A stretch of DNA of 64,000 nt from assembly GCA_905221615.1 (NCBI GenBank), contig CAJNDT010000487.1, forward strand, positions 124,001 to 188,000. The letters are read 5' to 3'. Shown here one piece after another: positions 42,574 to 57,500 of the stretch. Made by a program: the position numbers and the translations under genes. The notes below the pieces were generated by a model that ran no database searches, was not told the DNA's origin, and saw nothing but the letters and a program-made list of their open reading frames with translations. The stretch's first letter is position 1; each line of letters starts with the position of its first letter. This stretch comes from Symbiodinium sp. CCMP2592. Taxonomy: Eukaryota; Sar; Dinophyceae; Suessiales; Symbiodiniaceae.

Positions 42574-45500
42574 CTGGTGCACCACTTGGAGGCCGAAGCA
42601 ACGGCAACAAATCGTACTTCTTAGTACTGGTGCACCACTTCGAAGCCAAAGCAACCGCAAGAAACCGTACATCTTAGCACGGGTGCACCACTTCGAGGCC
42701 AAAGCAACGGCAACAAATCGTACTTCTTAGCACTGGTGCGCCACTTCGAAGCCAAAGCAACGGCAACGAATCGTACTTCTTAGCACTGGTGCACCACGTC
42801 GTGACCAAAACAACGGCAACAAATCGTACTTCTTAGCACTTGTGTACCACTTCGAGGCCAAAGCAACGGCCACAAATCGTATTTCTTAGCGCTGGTGCAC
42901 CACTTCGAGGCCAAAGCATCGGCAACAAATCGTACTTCTTAGCACTCGTGCACCACTTCGAGGCCAAAGCAGAAATCGTACTTCTTAGCACTGGTGCACC
43001 ACTTCGAGGCCAAAGCTACGGCAACAAATCGTACTTCTTAGCACTGGTGCACCACTTCAAGGCCAAAGCAACGGCAACAAATCGTACTTCTTAGCACTGG
43101 TGCACCACTTCGAGGCCAACACAACGGCAACAAATCGTACTTCTTAGCACTTGTGTACCACTTTGAGGCCAAAGCAACGGCAACAAATCGTACTTCTTGG
43201 CACTGGTGCAGCACTTCGATGCGAAAGCGACTGCAAAAAGTCGTACTTCTTAGCACTGGTGCACCACTTCGAGGCCAAAGCAACGGTAACAAATCGTGCT
43301 TCTCAGCACTGGTGCACCAAGCCAAAGCAACGGCAATAAATCGTACTTCTTAGCACTGGCACTTCGAGGCCAAAGCAACGGCAACAAATCGTGCTTCTTA
43401 GCACTGGTGCACCACTTCGAGGCCAAAGCAACGGCAACAAATCGTACTTCTCAGCACTGAAGCACCACTGCGAGGCCAAAGCAACGGCAACAACTCGTAT
43501 TTCTTGGCACTGGCGCACCACTTCGAGACCAAAGCAACGGCAACAAATCGTACTTCTTAGCATTGGTGCACCACTTCGAGTCCAAAGCAACGGCAACAAA
43601 TCGTACTTCTTAGCACTGCTGCACCACTTCGAGGCCAAAGCAACGGCAACAAATCGTACTTCTTAGCACTGCTGCATCACTTGGAGTCCAAAGCAACGGC
43701 AACAAATCGTACTTATTAGCACTGGTGCACCACTTCGAGGCCAAAACAACGTCATCAAATCGTCAGTCTTAGCACTGGTGCACCACTTCGAAGCCAAAGC
43801 AACGGCAACAAATCGTACTTCTTAGCACTGGTGCACCGCTTCGAGGCCAAAGCAACAGTAAGAAATCGTATTTCATAGCACCGGTGCACCGTGTCGAGGC
43901 CAAAGCAACGACATCACATCGTGTTTCTGAGCACTGGCGCACCACTTCGAGGACAAGGAAACGGCAACAAATCGTACTTCTTAGCACTAGTGCAGCACTT
44001 CGAGGCCAAAGCAACGGCCATAAATCGTACTTCTTTGCACTGGTGCACCACTTCGAGGCCAAAGCAACAGCAACAAATCGTACTTCTTAGCACTGGTGCA
44101 CCACTTCGAGGCCAAAGCAACGGCAACCAATCACTGGGGCACCACTTCGAGGCCAAAACAACGGCAGCAAATCGTAAGTCTTAGCACTGGTGCATCACTT
44201 CGAGACCCAAGCCGCCGCAACAAATCGTACTTCTTAGGACTGGTGCACCGCTTCGAGACCAAAGCAACGGCAACAAATCGTACTTCTTAGCACTGGTGTA
44301 CTGGTGCACCACAACGGCAACAAATCGAAAGTCTTAGCACTGGTGCACCACTTTCGAGACCCAAGCCGCCGCAACAAATCGTACTTCTTAGCACTGATGC
44401 ACCACTTCAAGACCAAAGCAACGGCAACAAATCGTACTTCTTAGCACTGGTGTACCACTTGGAGTCCAAAGCAACGGCAACAAATCGTACTTCTTAGCAC
44501 TGGTGCACCACTTCGAGGCCAAAGCAACGGCAACAAATCGAAAGTCTTAGCACTGGTGCACCACTTTCGAGACCCAAGCCGCCGCAACAAATCGTACTTC
44601 TTAGCACTGATGCACCACTTCAAGACCAAAGCAACGGCAACAAATCGTACTTCTTAGCACTGGTGTACCACTTGGAGTCCAAAGCAACGGCAACAAATCG
44701 TACTTCTTAGCACTGGTGCACCACTTCGAGGCCAAAGCAACGGCAACAAATCGTGCTTCCTAGCACTGGTGCACCACGTCGAGGCCAAAGCGACGGCAAC
44801 AAATCGTACTTCTTGGTCCTGGTGCACCACTTCCAGTCCAAAGCAACGGCAACAAATCGTACGTCGTAGCACTGGCGCACCACTTCGAGTCCAAAGCCAC
44901 TGCAATAAATCGTACTTTTTAGCACTGCTGCCCCACTTCGAGGTCAAAGCAACGGCAACAAATCGTACTTCTCAGCACTGATGCACCACTTCGAGGCCAA
45001 AGCAACGATAACAAATCGTACTTCTTAGCACTGGTGCACCACTTCGAGGCCAAAGCAACGGCCACAAATCGTACTTCTTTGCACTGGTGCACCACTTCGA
45101 GGCCAAAGCAACGGCAACAAATCCTACTTCTTAGCACTGGTGCACCACTTCGAGGCCAAAGCAACGGCAACAAATCGTTTTTCTTAGCACTGGTGCACCG
45201 CGTCAGTCCAAAGCAACGGCAACAAATCGTACTTCGTAGCACCGATGCACCACCTCGAGGCCAAAGCAACGGCAACAAATCGTACTTCTTAGCACTGGTG
45301 CACCACTTCGAGGCCAAAGCAACGGCAACAAATCGTACTTCTTAGCACTGGTGCACCACTTCGAGGCCAAAGCAACGGCCACAAACCGTACTTCTTTGCA
45401 CTGGTGCACCACTTCGAGGCCAAAGCAACGGCAACAAATCCTACTTCTTAGCATTGGTGCACCACTTCGAGGCCAAAGCAACGGCAACAAATCTTAGTTC

Positions 45501-48500
45501 TTCGCACTGGTGCACCACTTCGAGGCCAAAGCAACGGTAAGAAATCGTACTTCATAGCATTGGTGCACCGCGTCAGTCCAAAGCAACGACAACAAATCGT
45601 ATTTCTTAGCACTGGCGCACCACTTCGAGACCAAAGCAACGGCAACACATCGTCGTACTTCTCAGCACTGGTGCACCACTTCGAGGCGAAAGCAACGGCA
45701 ACAAACCATACTTCTTAGCACTAGTGCAGCACTGCAAGGCCAAAGCAACGGCAACGAATCGTACTTCGTAGCACTGGTGCACCATTTCGAAGCCAAAGCA
45801 ACGGTAACAAATCGTACGTCTTAGCACTGGTGCACCACCTCGAGGCCAAAGCAACGGCAACAAGTCGTACTTCTTAGCACTGGTGCACCCTTTCGAGGCC
45901 AACACAACGGCAACAAATCGTACTTCTTAGCACTGGTGCACCACTTCGAAGCCAAAGCAACGGCAACAAATCGTACTTCTTAGCACTGGTGCACCGCTTC
46001 GAGGCCAAAGCAACGACAACACATCGCACTTCTTGGCACTGGTGCCCCAGTTGGCGGCCGAAGCAACGGCAACAAAATCGTACTTCTTAGCACTGGTGCA
46101 TCACTTCGAGGCCAAAGCAACGGTAACAAATCGTGCTTCTCAGCACTGGTGCACCAAGCCAAAGCAACGGCAATAAATCGTACTTCTTAGCACTGGCACT
46201 TCGAGGCCAAAGCAACGGCAACAAATCGTGCTTCTCAGCACTCGTGCACCACTTCGTGGCCAAAGCAGAAATCGTACTTCTTAGCACTGGTGCACCACTT
46301 CGAGGCCAAAGCAACGGCATCAAATCGCACTTCTTAGCACTGGTGCACCACTTCGAGGCCAAAGCAACGGCAACAAATCGTACTTCTTAGCACTGTTGCA
46401 CCATTTCCAGGCTAAAGCAACGACAACAAAACCTACTTCTTAGCACTGGTGCACTATTTCGAGGCCAAAGCAAGGACAACGAATCGTACTTCTCAGCACT
46501 GGTGCACCACTTCGAGGCCACAGCAACGGCAACACATCGTACTTCTTAGCACTGGTGCACCACTTCGAGGCCGAAGCAACGACAACAAATCGTACTTCTT
46601 AGCACTGGTGCAGCCACTTCGCGGCCAAAGCAACGGTAACAAATCGTACTTCTTAGCACTGGTGCACCATTTCGAGGCCAAAGCAACGGCAACAAATCGT
46701 ACTTTTTAGTCCTGGTGCACCACTTCGAGGCCAAAGCAACGGCAACAAATCGTACTTCCTAGCACTGGTGCACCATTTCGAGACCAAAGCAACGGCAACA
46801 AGTCGTACTTCTTAGCATTGCTGCACCACTTCGTGGCCATAGCAACGGCAACAAATCGTACTTCTTAGCACTGCTGCACCACTTCGAAGCCAAAGCAACG
46901 GTAACAAATCGTACTTCTGAGCACTGGTGCACCACTTCGAAGCCAAAGCAACGGCAACAAATCGTACTTCTTAGCACTGGTGCACCACTTCGAGGCCAAA
47001 GCAACGGCAACAAATCGTACTTCTTAGCACTGGTGCACCCTTCGAGGCCAAAGCAACGGCAACAAATCGTACTTCTTAGCACCGGTTCACCGTGTCGAGG
47101 CCAAAGCAACGACAACACATCGTGTTTCTGAGCACTGGCGCACCACTTCGGGACCAAAGCTACGGCAACAAAACGTACTTCTTAGCACTGGTGCACCACT
47201 TCAATGCCAAAGCAACGGCAACAAATCGTACTTCTTAACACTGCTGCATCACTTCAAGGCCAAAGCAACGGCAACAAATCGTACTTCTTAGCACTGGTGC
47301 ACAACTTCGAGGCCTAAACAAAGTCATCAAATCGTCAGTCTTAGCACTGGTGCACCACTTCGAAGCCAAAGCAACGGCAACAAATCGTACTTCTTAGCAC
47401 TGGTGCACCGCTTCGAGGCCAAAGCAACGACAACACATCGCACTTCTTGGCACTGGTGCACCAGTTGGCGGCCGAAGCAACGGCAACAACTCGTACTTCT
47501 TAGCACTGGTGCACCACTTCGAGGCCAAAGCAACGGCAACAAATCGTATTTCGTAGCACTGGTGCACCACTTCGACACCAAAGCAACGGCAACAAATCAT
47601 ACTTCTTAGCACTGGTGCACCACTTCGAGGCCAAAGCAACGGCAACAAGTCGTACTTCTGAGCACTGGTGCACCACTTCGAAGCCAAAGCAACGGCAACA
47701 AATCGTACTTCTCAGCACTGGTGCACCACTTCGAGGCCAAAGCAACGGCAACAAATCGTACTTCTTAGCACTAGTGCAGCACTTCGAGGCCAAAGCAACG
47801 GCAACAAATCGTACTTCTTAGCACTGGTGCACACCTTCGTGGCCAAACACAACGGCAACAAATGGTACTTCGTAGCACTGGTGCACCACTTCGAGGCCAA
47901 AGCAACGGCAACAAATCGTACTTCTTAGCACTGGTGCACCCTTCGAGGCCAAAGCAACGGCAACAAATCGTACTTCTTAGCACCGGTGCACCGTGTCGAG
48001 GCCAAAGCAACGACATCACATCGTGTTTCTGAGCACTGGCGCACCACTTCGAGACCAAAGCAACGGCAACAAATCGTACTTCTTAGCACTGGTGCACCAC
48101 TTCGAGGCCAAAGCAACGGCACCAAATCGTACTTCTTAGCACTGGTGCACCACTTCGAGGCCGAAGCAACGGCAACAAGTCCTACTTCTTGGCACTGGTG
48201 CAGCACTTCGAGGCCAACACAACGGCAACAAATCGTACTTCTTAGCACTGGTGCACCACTTCGTGGCCAAAGCAACGGCAACAAATGGTACTTCGTAGCA
48301 CTGGTGCACCACTTCGAAGCCAAAGCAACCGCAAGAAACCGTACATCTTAGCACGGGTGCACCACTTCGAGGCCAAAGCAACGGCAACAAATCGTACTTC
48401 TTAGCACAGGTGCGCCACTTCGAAGCCAAAGCAACGGCAACGAATCGTACTTCTTAGCACTGGTGCACCACGTCGTGGCCAAATCAACGGCAACAAATCG

Positions 48501-51500
48501 CACTTCTTAGCACTTGTGTACCACTTCGAGGCCAAAGCAACGGCCACAAATCGTATTTCTTAGCGCTGGTGCACCACTTCGAGGCCAAAGCAACGGCAAC
48601 AAATCGTATTTCTCAGCACTCGTGCACCACTTCGAGGCCAAAGCAGAAATCGTACTTCTTAGCACTGGTGCACCACTTCGAGGCCAAAGCTACGGCAACA
48701 AATCGTACTTCTTAGCACTGGTGCACCACTTCAAGGCCAAAGCAACGGCAACAAATCGTACTTCTTAGCACTGGTGCACCACTTCGAGGCCAACACAACG
48801 GCAACAAATCGTACTTCTTAGCACTGGTGCACCACTTCGAGGCCAAAGCAACGGCAACAAATCGTACTTCTTGGCACTGGTGCAGCACTTCGATGCCAAA
48901 GCGACTGCAAAAAGTCGTACTTCTTAGCACTGGTGCACCACTTCGAGGCCAAAGCAACGGTAACAAATCGTGCTTCTCAGCACTGGTGCACCAAGGCAAA
49001 GCAACGGCAACAAGTCGTAGCACTCGTGCACCACTTCGAGGCCAAAGCAACGGCAACAAATCGCACGTCTTAGCACGTGTGCACCACTTCAAGGCCGAAG
49101 CAACGGCAACAAATCCTACTTCTTAGCAGTGGTACTTCGAGGCCAAAGCCACAGCATCAAGTCGTATTTCTTAGCACTGAAGCACCACTTCGAGGCCAAA
49201 GCAACGGCAACAAATCGTACTTCTCAGCACTGGTGCACCCTTTCGAGGCCAACACAACGGCAACAAATCGTACTTCTTAGCACTGGTGCACCACTTCGAG
49301 GCCAAAGCAACGGCAACAAATCGTACTTCTCTGCACTGGTGCACCAATTCGAGGCCAATGCAACAACAACAACAAATCCTACCTTTCAGCACGGGTGCAC
49401 CACTTCGAGGCCAAAGCAACGACAACAAATAATACTTCTTAGCACTGGTGCACCCACTTCGAGGCCAAAGCAACAGCAACAGATCGTACTTCTTAGCGCT
49501 GGTGCACCACTTCGACGCCAAAGCAACGGCAACAAATCGTGCTTCTCAGCACTGGTGCACCAATTCGATGCCAAAGCAACGGCAACAAATCGTACCTCTT
49601 AGCACTCGTGCACCACTTCGAGGCCAAAGCAACGGCAACAAATCGTACTTCTTAGCACTGGTGCGAAACGTCGACGCCAAAACAACAGCAGCAACACATC
49701 GTACGTCTCTGCGCTGGTGCACCTTTTCGAGGCCAAAGCAACGGCAACAAATCGTACTTCTTAGCACTGGTGCACCACTTCGAGGCCAAAGCCACGGCAA
49801 CACATCGTACTTCTCTGCACTGGTGCACCACTTCGAGGCCAAAGCAACGGCAACAAATCATACTTCTCAGTACTGGTGCAGCACTTCGTTGCCAAAGCAA
49901 CGGTAACAAATCGTGCTTCCTAGCGCTGGTGCACAACTTCGAGGCCAAAGCTACGGCAACAAATCGTACTTCTCAGCACTACTGCACCACTTCGAGGCCA
50001 AAGCAACAACAACACTGTCTTGCAGCACTGGTGCACCACTTCGAGGCCAAAGCAACGGCAACAAGTCTTTTTTCTTAGCACTGGTGCACCACTTCGAGGC
50101 CACACCAACGGTAACAAATCATACTTCATAGCACTGGTGCACCATTTCGGGGCCAAAGCAACGGTAACAAATCGTACTACTTAGCACGGGTGCACCACTT
50201 CGAGGCCAGAGAAACGGCAACAAATCGTACTTCTTAGCACTGGTGCACCACTTCGAGGCCAAAGCGAGGGTAACAAATCGTACTTCTTAGCACTGGTGCA
50301 CCATTTCGAGGCCAAAGCAACGGCAACAAATCGTACTTCTTAGCATTGCTGCACCACTTCGTGGCCATAGCAACGGCAACAAATCGTCCTTCTTGGCACT
50401 GGTGCACCACTTCGAAGCCAAAGCAACGGTAACAAATCGTACGTCTTAGCACTGGTGCACCACCTCGAGGCCAAAGCAACGGCAACAAGTCGTACTTCTT
50501 AGCACTGGTGCACCACTTCGAGGCCAAAGCAACGGCAACAAGTCGTACTTCTGAGCACTGGTGCACCACTTCGACGCCAAAGCAACGGCAACAAATCGTA
50601 CTTCTTAGCACTGGTGCACCTTTTCGAGGCCAAAGCAACGGCAACAAATCGTACTTCTTAGCACTGGTGCACCCTTCGAGGCCAAAGCAACGGCAACAAA
50701 TCGTACTTCTTACCACCGGTTCACCGTGTCGAGGCCAAAGCAACGACAACACATCGTGTTTCTGAGCACTGGCGCACCACTTCGGGACCAAAGCTACGGC
50801 AACAAATCGTACTTCTTAGCACTGGTGCACCACTTCAATGCCAAAGCAACGGCAACAAATCGTACTTCTTAACACTGCTGCATCACTTCGAGGCCAAAGC
50901 AACGGCAACAAATCGTGCTTCTTAGCACTGGTGCACAACTTCGAGGCCAAAACAAAGTCATCAAATCGTCAGTCTTAGCACTGGTGCACCACTTCGAAGC
51001 CAAAGCAACGGCAACAAATCGTACTTCTTAGCACTGGTGCACCGCTTCGAGGCCAAAGCAACGACAACACATCGCACTTCTTGGCACTGGTGCACCAGTT
51101 GGCGGCCGAAGCAACGGCAACAAATCGTACTTCTTAGCACTGGTGCACCACTTCGAGGCCAAAGCAACGGCAACAAATCGTATTTCGTAGCACTGGTGCA
51201 CCACTTCGACGCCAAAGCAACGGCAACGAATCATACTTCTTAGCACTGGTGCACCACTTCGCGGCCAAAGCAACGGCAACAAATCGTACATCTTAGCACG
51301 GGTGCACCACTTCGAGGCCAGAGAAACGGCAACAAATCGTACTTCTTAGCACTGGTGCACCACTTCGAGGCCAAAGCAACGGCAACAAATCGTACTTCTT
51401 AGCACTAGTGCAGCACTTCGAGGCCAAAGCAACGGCAACAAATCGTACTTCTTAGCACTGGTGCACACCTTCGTGGCCAAAGCAACGGCAACAAATGGTA

Positions 51501-54500
51501 CTTCGTAGCACTGGTGCACCACTTCGAGGCCAAAGCAACGGCAACAAATCGTACTTCTTAGCACTGGTGCACCACTTCGAGGCCAAAGCAACGGTAAGAA
51601 ATCGTATTTCATAGCACCGGTGCACCGTGTCGAGGCCAAAGCAACGACATCACATCGTGTTTGTGAGCACTGGCGCACCACTTCGAGACCAAGGCAACGG
51701 CAACAAATCGTACTTCTTAGCACTGGTGCACCACTTCGAGGCCACACCAACGGCACCAAATCGTACTTCTTAGCACTGGTGCACCACTGCGAGGCCGAAG
51801 CAACGGCAACAAATCGTACTTCTTAGCACTGGTGCACCGCTTCGAGGCCAAAGCAGCGACAGCGCATCGTACTTCTTGGCACTGGTGCACCACTTGGAGG
51901 CCGAAGCAACGGCAACAAATCGTACTTCTTAGTACTGGTGCACCACTTCGAAGCCAAAGCAACCGCAAGAAACCGTACATCTTAGCACGGGTGCACCACT
52001 TCGAGGCCAAAGCAACGGCAACAAATCGTACTTCTTAGCACTGGTGCGCCACTTCGAAGCCAAAGCAACGGCAACGAATCCTACTTCTTAGCACTGGTGC
52101 ACCACGTCGTGGCCAAAACAACGGCAACAAATCGTACTTCTTAGCACTTGTGTACCACTTCGAAGCCAAAGCAACGGCCACAAATCGTATTTCTTAGCGC
52201 TGGTGCACCACTTCGAGGCCAAAGCAACGGCAACAAATCGTACTTCTCAGCACTCGTGCACCACTTCGAGGCCAAAGCAGAAATCGTACTTCTTAGCACT
52301 GGTGCACCACTTCGAGGCCAAAGCTACGGCAACAAATCGTACTTCTTAGCACTGGTGCACCACTTCAAGGCCAAAGCAACGGCAACAAATCGTACTTCTT
52401 AGCACTGGTGCACCAGTTCGAGGCCAACACAACGGCAACAAATCGTACTTCTTAGCACTGGTGCACCACTTCGAGGCCAAAGCAACGGCAACAAATCGTA
52501 CTTCTTGGCACTGGTGCAGCACTTCGATGCCAAAGCAACGGCAACAAATCGTACTTCTTAGCACTGGTGCACCACTTCGGGGCCAAAGCAACGGTAACAA
52601 ATCGTGCTTCTCAGCACTGGTGCACTAAGCCAAAGCAACGGCAACAAATCGTACTTTTTAGTCCTGGTGCACCACTTCGAGGCCAAAGCAACGGCAACAA
52701 ATCGTACTTTGTAGCACTGGTGCACCATTTCGAGACCAAAGCAACGGCAACAAGTCGTACTTCTTAGCATTGCTGCACCCCTTCGTGGCCATAGCAACGG
52801 CAACAAATCGTACTTCTTAGCACTGGTGCACCTTTTCGAGGCCAAAGCAACGGCAACAAATCGTACTTCTTAGCACTGGTGCACCCTTCGAGGCCAAAGC
52901 AACGGCAACAAATCGTACTTCTTAGCACCGGTTCACCGTGTCGAGGCCAAAGCAACGACAACACATCGTGTTTCTGAGCACTGGCGCACCACTTTGGGAC
53001 CAAAGCTACGGCAACAAATCGTACTTCTTAGCACTGGTGCACCACTTCAATGCCAAAGCAACGGCAACAAATCATACTTCTTAACACTGCTGCATCACTT
53101 CGAGGCCAAAGCAACGGCAACGAATCGTACTTCTCAGCACTGGTGCACAACTTCGAGGCCAAAACAAAGTCATCAAATCGTCAGTCTTAGCACTGGTGCA
53201 CCACTTCGAAGCCAAAGCAACGGCAACAAATCGTACTTCTTAGCACTGGTGCACCGCTTCGAGGCCAAAGCAACGACAACACATCGCACTTCTTGGCACT
53301 GGTGCACCAGTTGGCGGCCGAAGCAACGGCAACAACTCGTACTTCTTAGCACTGGTGCACCACTTCGAGGCCAAAGCAACGGCAACAAATCGTATTTCGT
53401 AGCACTGGTGCACCACTTCGACGCCAAAGCAACGGCAACAAATCATACTTCTTAGCACTGGTGCACCACTTCGCGGCCAAAGCAACGGCAACAAATCGTA
53501 CATCTTAGCACGGGTGCACCACTTCGAGGCCAGAGAAACGGCAACAAATCGTACTTCTTAGCACTGGTGCACCACTTCGAGGCCAAAACAACGGCAACAA
53601 ATCGTACTTCATAGCACTAGTGCAGCACTTCGAGGCCAAAGCAACGGCAACAAATCGTACTTCTTAGCACTGGTGCACACCTTCGTGGCCAAAGCAACGG
53701 CAACAAATGGTACTTCGTAGCACTGGTGCACCACTTCGAGGCCAAAGCAACGGCAACAAATCGTACTTCTTAGCACTGGTGCACCACTTCGAGGCCAAAG
53801 CAACGGCAAGAAATCGTATTTCATAGCACCGGTGCACCGTGTCGAGGCCAAAGCAACGACATCACATCGTGTTTCTGAGCACTGGCGCACCACTTCGAGA
53901 CCAAAGCAACGGCAACAAATCGTACTTCTTAGCACTGGTGCACCACTTCGAGGCCAAAGCAAAGGCACCAAATCGTACTTCTTAGCACTGGTGCACCACT
54001 TCGAGGCCGAAGCAACGGCAACAAATCGTACTTCTTAGCACTGGTGCACCGCTTCGAGGCCAAAGCAACGGCAACAAATCGTACTTCTTAGCACTGGTGC
54101 GCCACTTCGAAGCCAAAGCAACGGCAACGAATCGTACTTCTTAGCACTGGTGCACCACGTCGTGGCCAAAACAACGGCAACAAATCGTACTTCTTAGCAC
54201 TTGTGTACCACTTCGAAGCCAAAGCAACGGCCACAAATCGTATTTCTTAGCACTGGTGCACCACTTCGAGGCCAAAGCAACGGCAACAAATCGTACTTCT
54301 CAGCACTCGTGCACCACTTCGAAGCCAAAGCAGAAATCGTACTTTTTAGCACTGGTGCACCACTTCGAGGCCAAAGCTGCGGCAACAAATCGTACTTCTT
54401 AGCACTGGTGCACCACTTCAGGGCCAAAGCAACGGCAACAAATCGTACTTCTTAGCACTGGTGCACCAGTTCGAGGCCAACACAACGGCAACAAATCGTA

Positions 54501-57500
54501 CTTCTTAGCACTGGTGCACCACTTCGAGGCCAAAGCAACGGCAACAAATCGTACTTCTTGGCACTGGTGCAGCACTTCGATGCCAAAGCGACTGCAAAAA
54601 GTCGTACTTCTTAGCACTGGTTCACCACTTCGAGACCAAAGCAACGGTAACAAATCGTACTTCTCAGCACTGGTGCACCAAGCCAAAGCAAGGGCAACAA
54701 ATCGTACTTCTTAGCACTGTCACTTCGAGGCCAAAGCAACTGCAACAAATCGTACTTCTTAGCACTGGTGCGCCACGTCGAGGCCAAAACAACGGCAACA
54801 AACCCTACTTCATAGCACTGGTGCACCACTTCGAGGCCAAAGCAACGGCAACAAGTCGTACTTCTTAGCACTCGTGCACCACTTCGAGGCCAAAGCAACG
54901 GCAACAAATCGCACGTCTTAGCACTGGTGCACCACTTCAAGGCCAAAGCAACGGCAACAAATCCTACTTCTTAGCAGTGGTACTTCGAGGCCAAAGCCAC
55001 AGCATCAAGTCGTATTTCTTAGCACTGGTGCACCACTTCGAGGCCAAAGCAACGGCAACGAATCGTACTTCTCAGCACTGGTGCACCCTTTCGAGGCCAA
55101 CACAACGGCAACAAATCGTCAGTCTTAGCACTGGTGCACCACTTCGAAGCCAAAGCAACGGCATCAAATCGTACTTCTTAGCACTGGTGCACCGCTTCGA
55201 GGCCAAAGCAACGACAACACATCGCACTTCTTGGCACTGGTGCACCAGTTGGCGGCCGAAGCAACGGCAACAAATCGTACTTCTTAGCACTGGTGCACCA
55301 CTTCGAGGCCAAAGCAACGGCAACAAATCGTATTTCGTAGCACTGGTGCACCACTTCGACGCCAAAGCAACGGCAACAAATCATACTTCTTAGCACTGGT
55401 GCACCACATCGCGGCCAAAGCAACGGCAACAAATCGTACATCTTAGCACGGGTGCACCACTTCGAGGCCAGAGAAACGGCAATGTATCGTACTTCTTAGC
55501 ACTGGTGCACCACTTCGAGGCCAAAGCAACGGCAACAAATCGTACTTCTTAGCACTAGTGCAGCACTTCGGGGCCAAAGCAACGGCAACAAATCGCACTT
55601 CTTAGCACTGGTGCACACCTTCGTGGCCAAAGCAACGGCAACAAATGGTACTTCGTAGCACTGGTGCACCACTTCGAGGCCAAAGCAACGACAACACATC
55701 GTACTTCTTAGCACTGGTGCACCACTTCGAGGCCAAAGCAACGGTAGGAAATCGTATTTCATAGCACCGGTGCACCGTGTCGAGGCCAAAGCAACGACAG
55801 CACATCGTGTTTCTGAGCACTGGCGCACCACTTCGAAGCCAAAGCAACGGCAACAAATCGTACTTCTTAGCACTGGTGCACCACTTCGAGGCCACACCAA
55901 CGGCACCAAATCGTACTTCTTAGCACTGGTGCACCAGTTCGAGGCCAACACAACGGCAACAAATCGTACTTCTTAGCACTGGTGCACCGCTTCGAGGCCA
56001 AAGCAGCGACAGCACATCGTACTTCTTGGCACTGGTGCACCACTTGGAGGCCGAAGCAACGGCAACAAATCGTACTTCTTAGTACTGGTGCACCACTTCG
56101 AGGCCAAAGCAACCGCAAGAAACCGTACATCTTAGCACGGGTGCACCACTTCGAGGCCAAAGCAACGGCAACAAATCGTACTTCTTGGCACTGGTGCGCC
56201 ACTTCGAAGCCAAAGCAACGGCAACGAATCGTACTTCTTAGCACTGGTGCACCACGTCGTGGCCAAAACAACGGCAACAAATCGTACTTCTCAGCACTTG
56301 TGTACCACTTCGAAGCCAAAGCAACGGCCACAAATCGTATTTCTTAGCGCTGGAGCACCACTTCGAGGCCAAAGCAGAAATCGTACTTCTTAGCACTGGT
56401 GCACCACTTCGAGGCAAAGCTACGGCAACAAATCGTACTTCTTAGCACTGGTGCACCACTTCAAGGCCAAAGCAACGGCAACAAATCGTACTTGTTAGCA
56501 CTGGTGCACCAGTTCGAGGCCAACACAACGGCAACAAATCGTACTTCTTAGCACTGGTGCACCACTTCGAGGCCAAAGCAACGGCAACAAATCGTACTTC
56601 TTGGCATTGGTGCAGCACTTCGATGCCAAAGCGACTGCAAAAAATCGTACTTCTTAGCACTGGTGCACCACTTCGGGGCCAAAGCAACGGTAACAAATCG
56701 TGCTTCTCAGCACTGGTGCACCAAGCCTAAGCAACGGCAACAAATCGTACTTCTTAACACTGCTGCATCACTTCGAGGCCAAAGCAACGGCAACAAATCG
56801 TACTTCTTAGCACTGGTGCACAACTTCGAGGCCAAAACAAAGTCATCAAATCGTCAGTCTTAGCACTGGTGCACCACTTCGAAGCCAAAGCAACGGCAAC
56901 AAATCGTACTTCGTAGCACTGGTGCACCGCTTCGAGGCCAAAGCAACGACAACACATCGCACTTCTTGGCACTGGTGCACCAGTTGGCGGCCGAAGCAAC
57001 GGCAACAAATCGTACTTCTTAGCACTGGTGCACCACTTCGAGGCCAAAGCTACGGCAACAAATCGTATTTCGTAGCACTGGTGCACCACTTCGACGCCAA
57101 AGCAACGGCAACAAATCATATTTCTTAGCACTGGTGCACCACTTCGCGGCCAAAGCAACGGCAACAAATCGTACATCTTAGCACGGGTGCACCACTTCGA
57201 GCCCAGAGAAACGGCAACAAATCGTACTTCTTAGCACTGGTGCACCACTTCGAGGCCAAAGCAACGGCAACAAATCGTACTTCACAGCACTAGTGCAGCA
57301 CTTCGAGGCCAAAGCAACGGCAACAAATCGCTTCTTAGCACTGGTGCACACTTTCGTGGCCAAAGCAACGGCAACAAATCGTACTTCTTAGCACTGGTGC
57401 ACCACTTCGAGGCCGAAGCAACGGCAACAAATCGTACTTCTTAGCACTGGTGCACCACTTCGAGGCCAAAGCAACGGTAAGAAATCGTATTTCATAGCAC

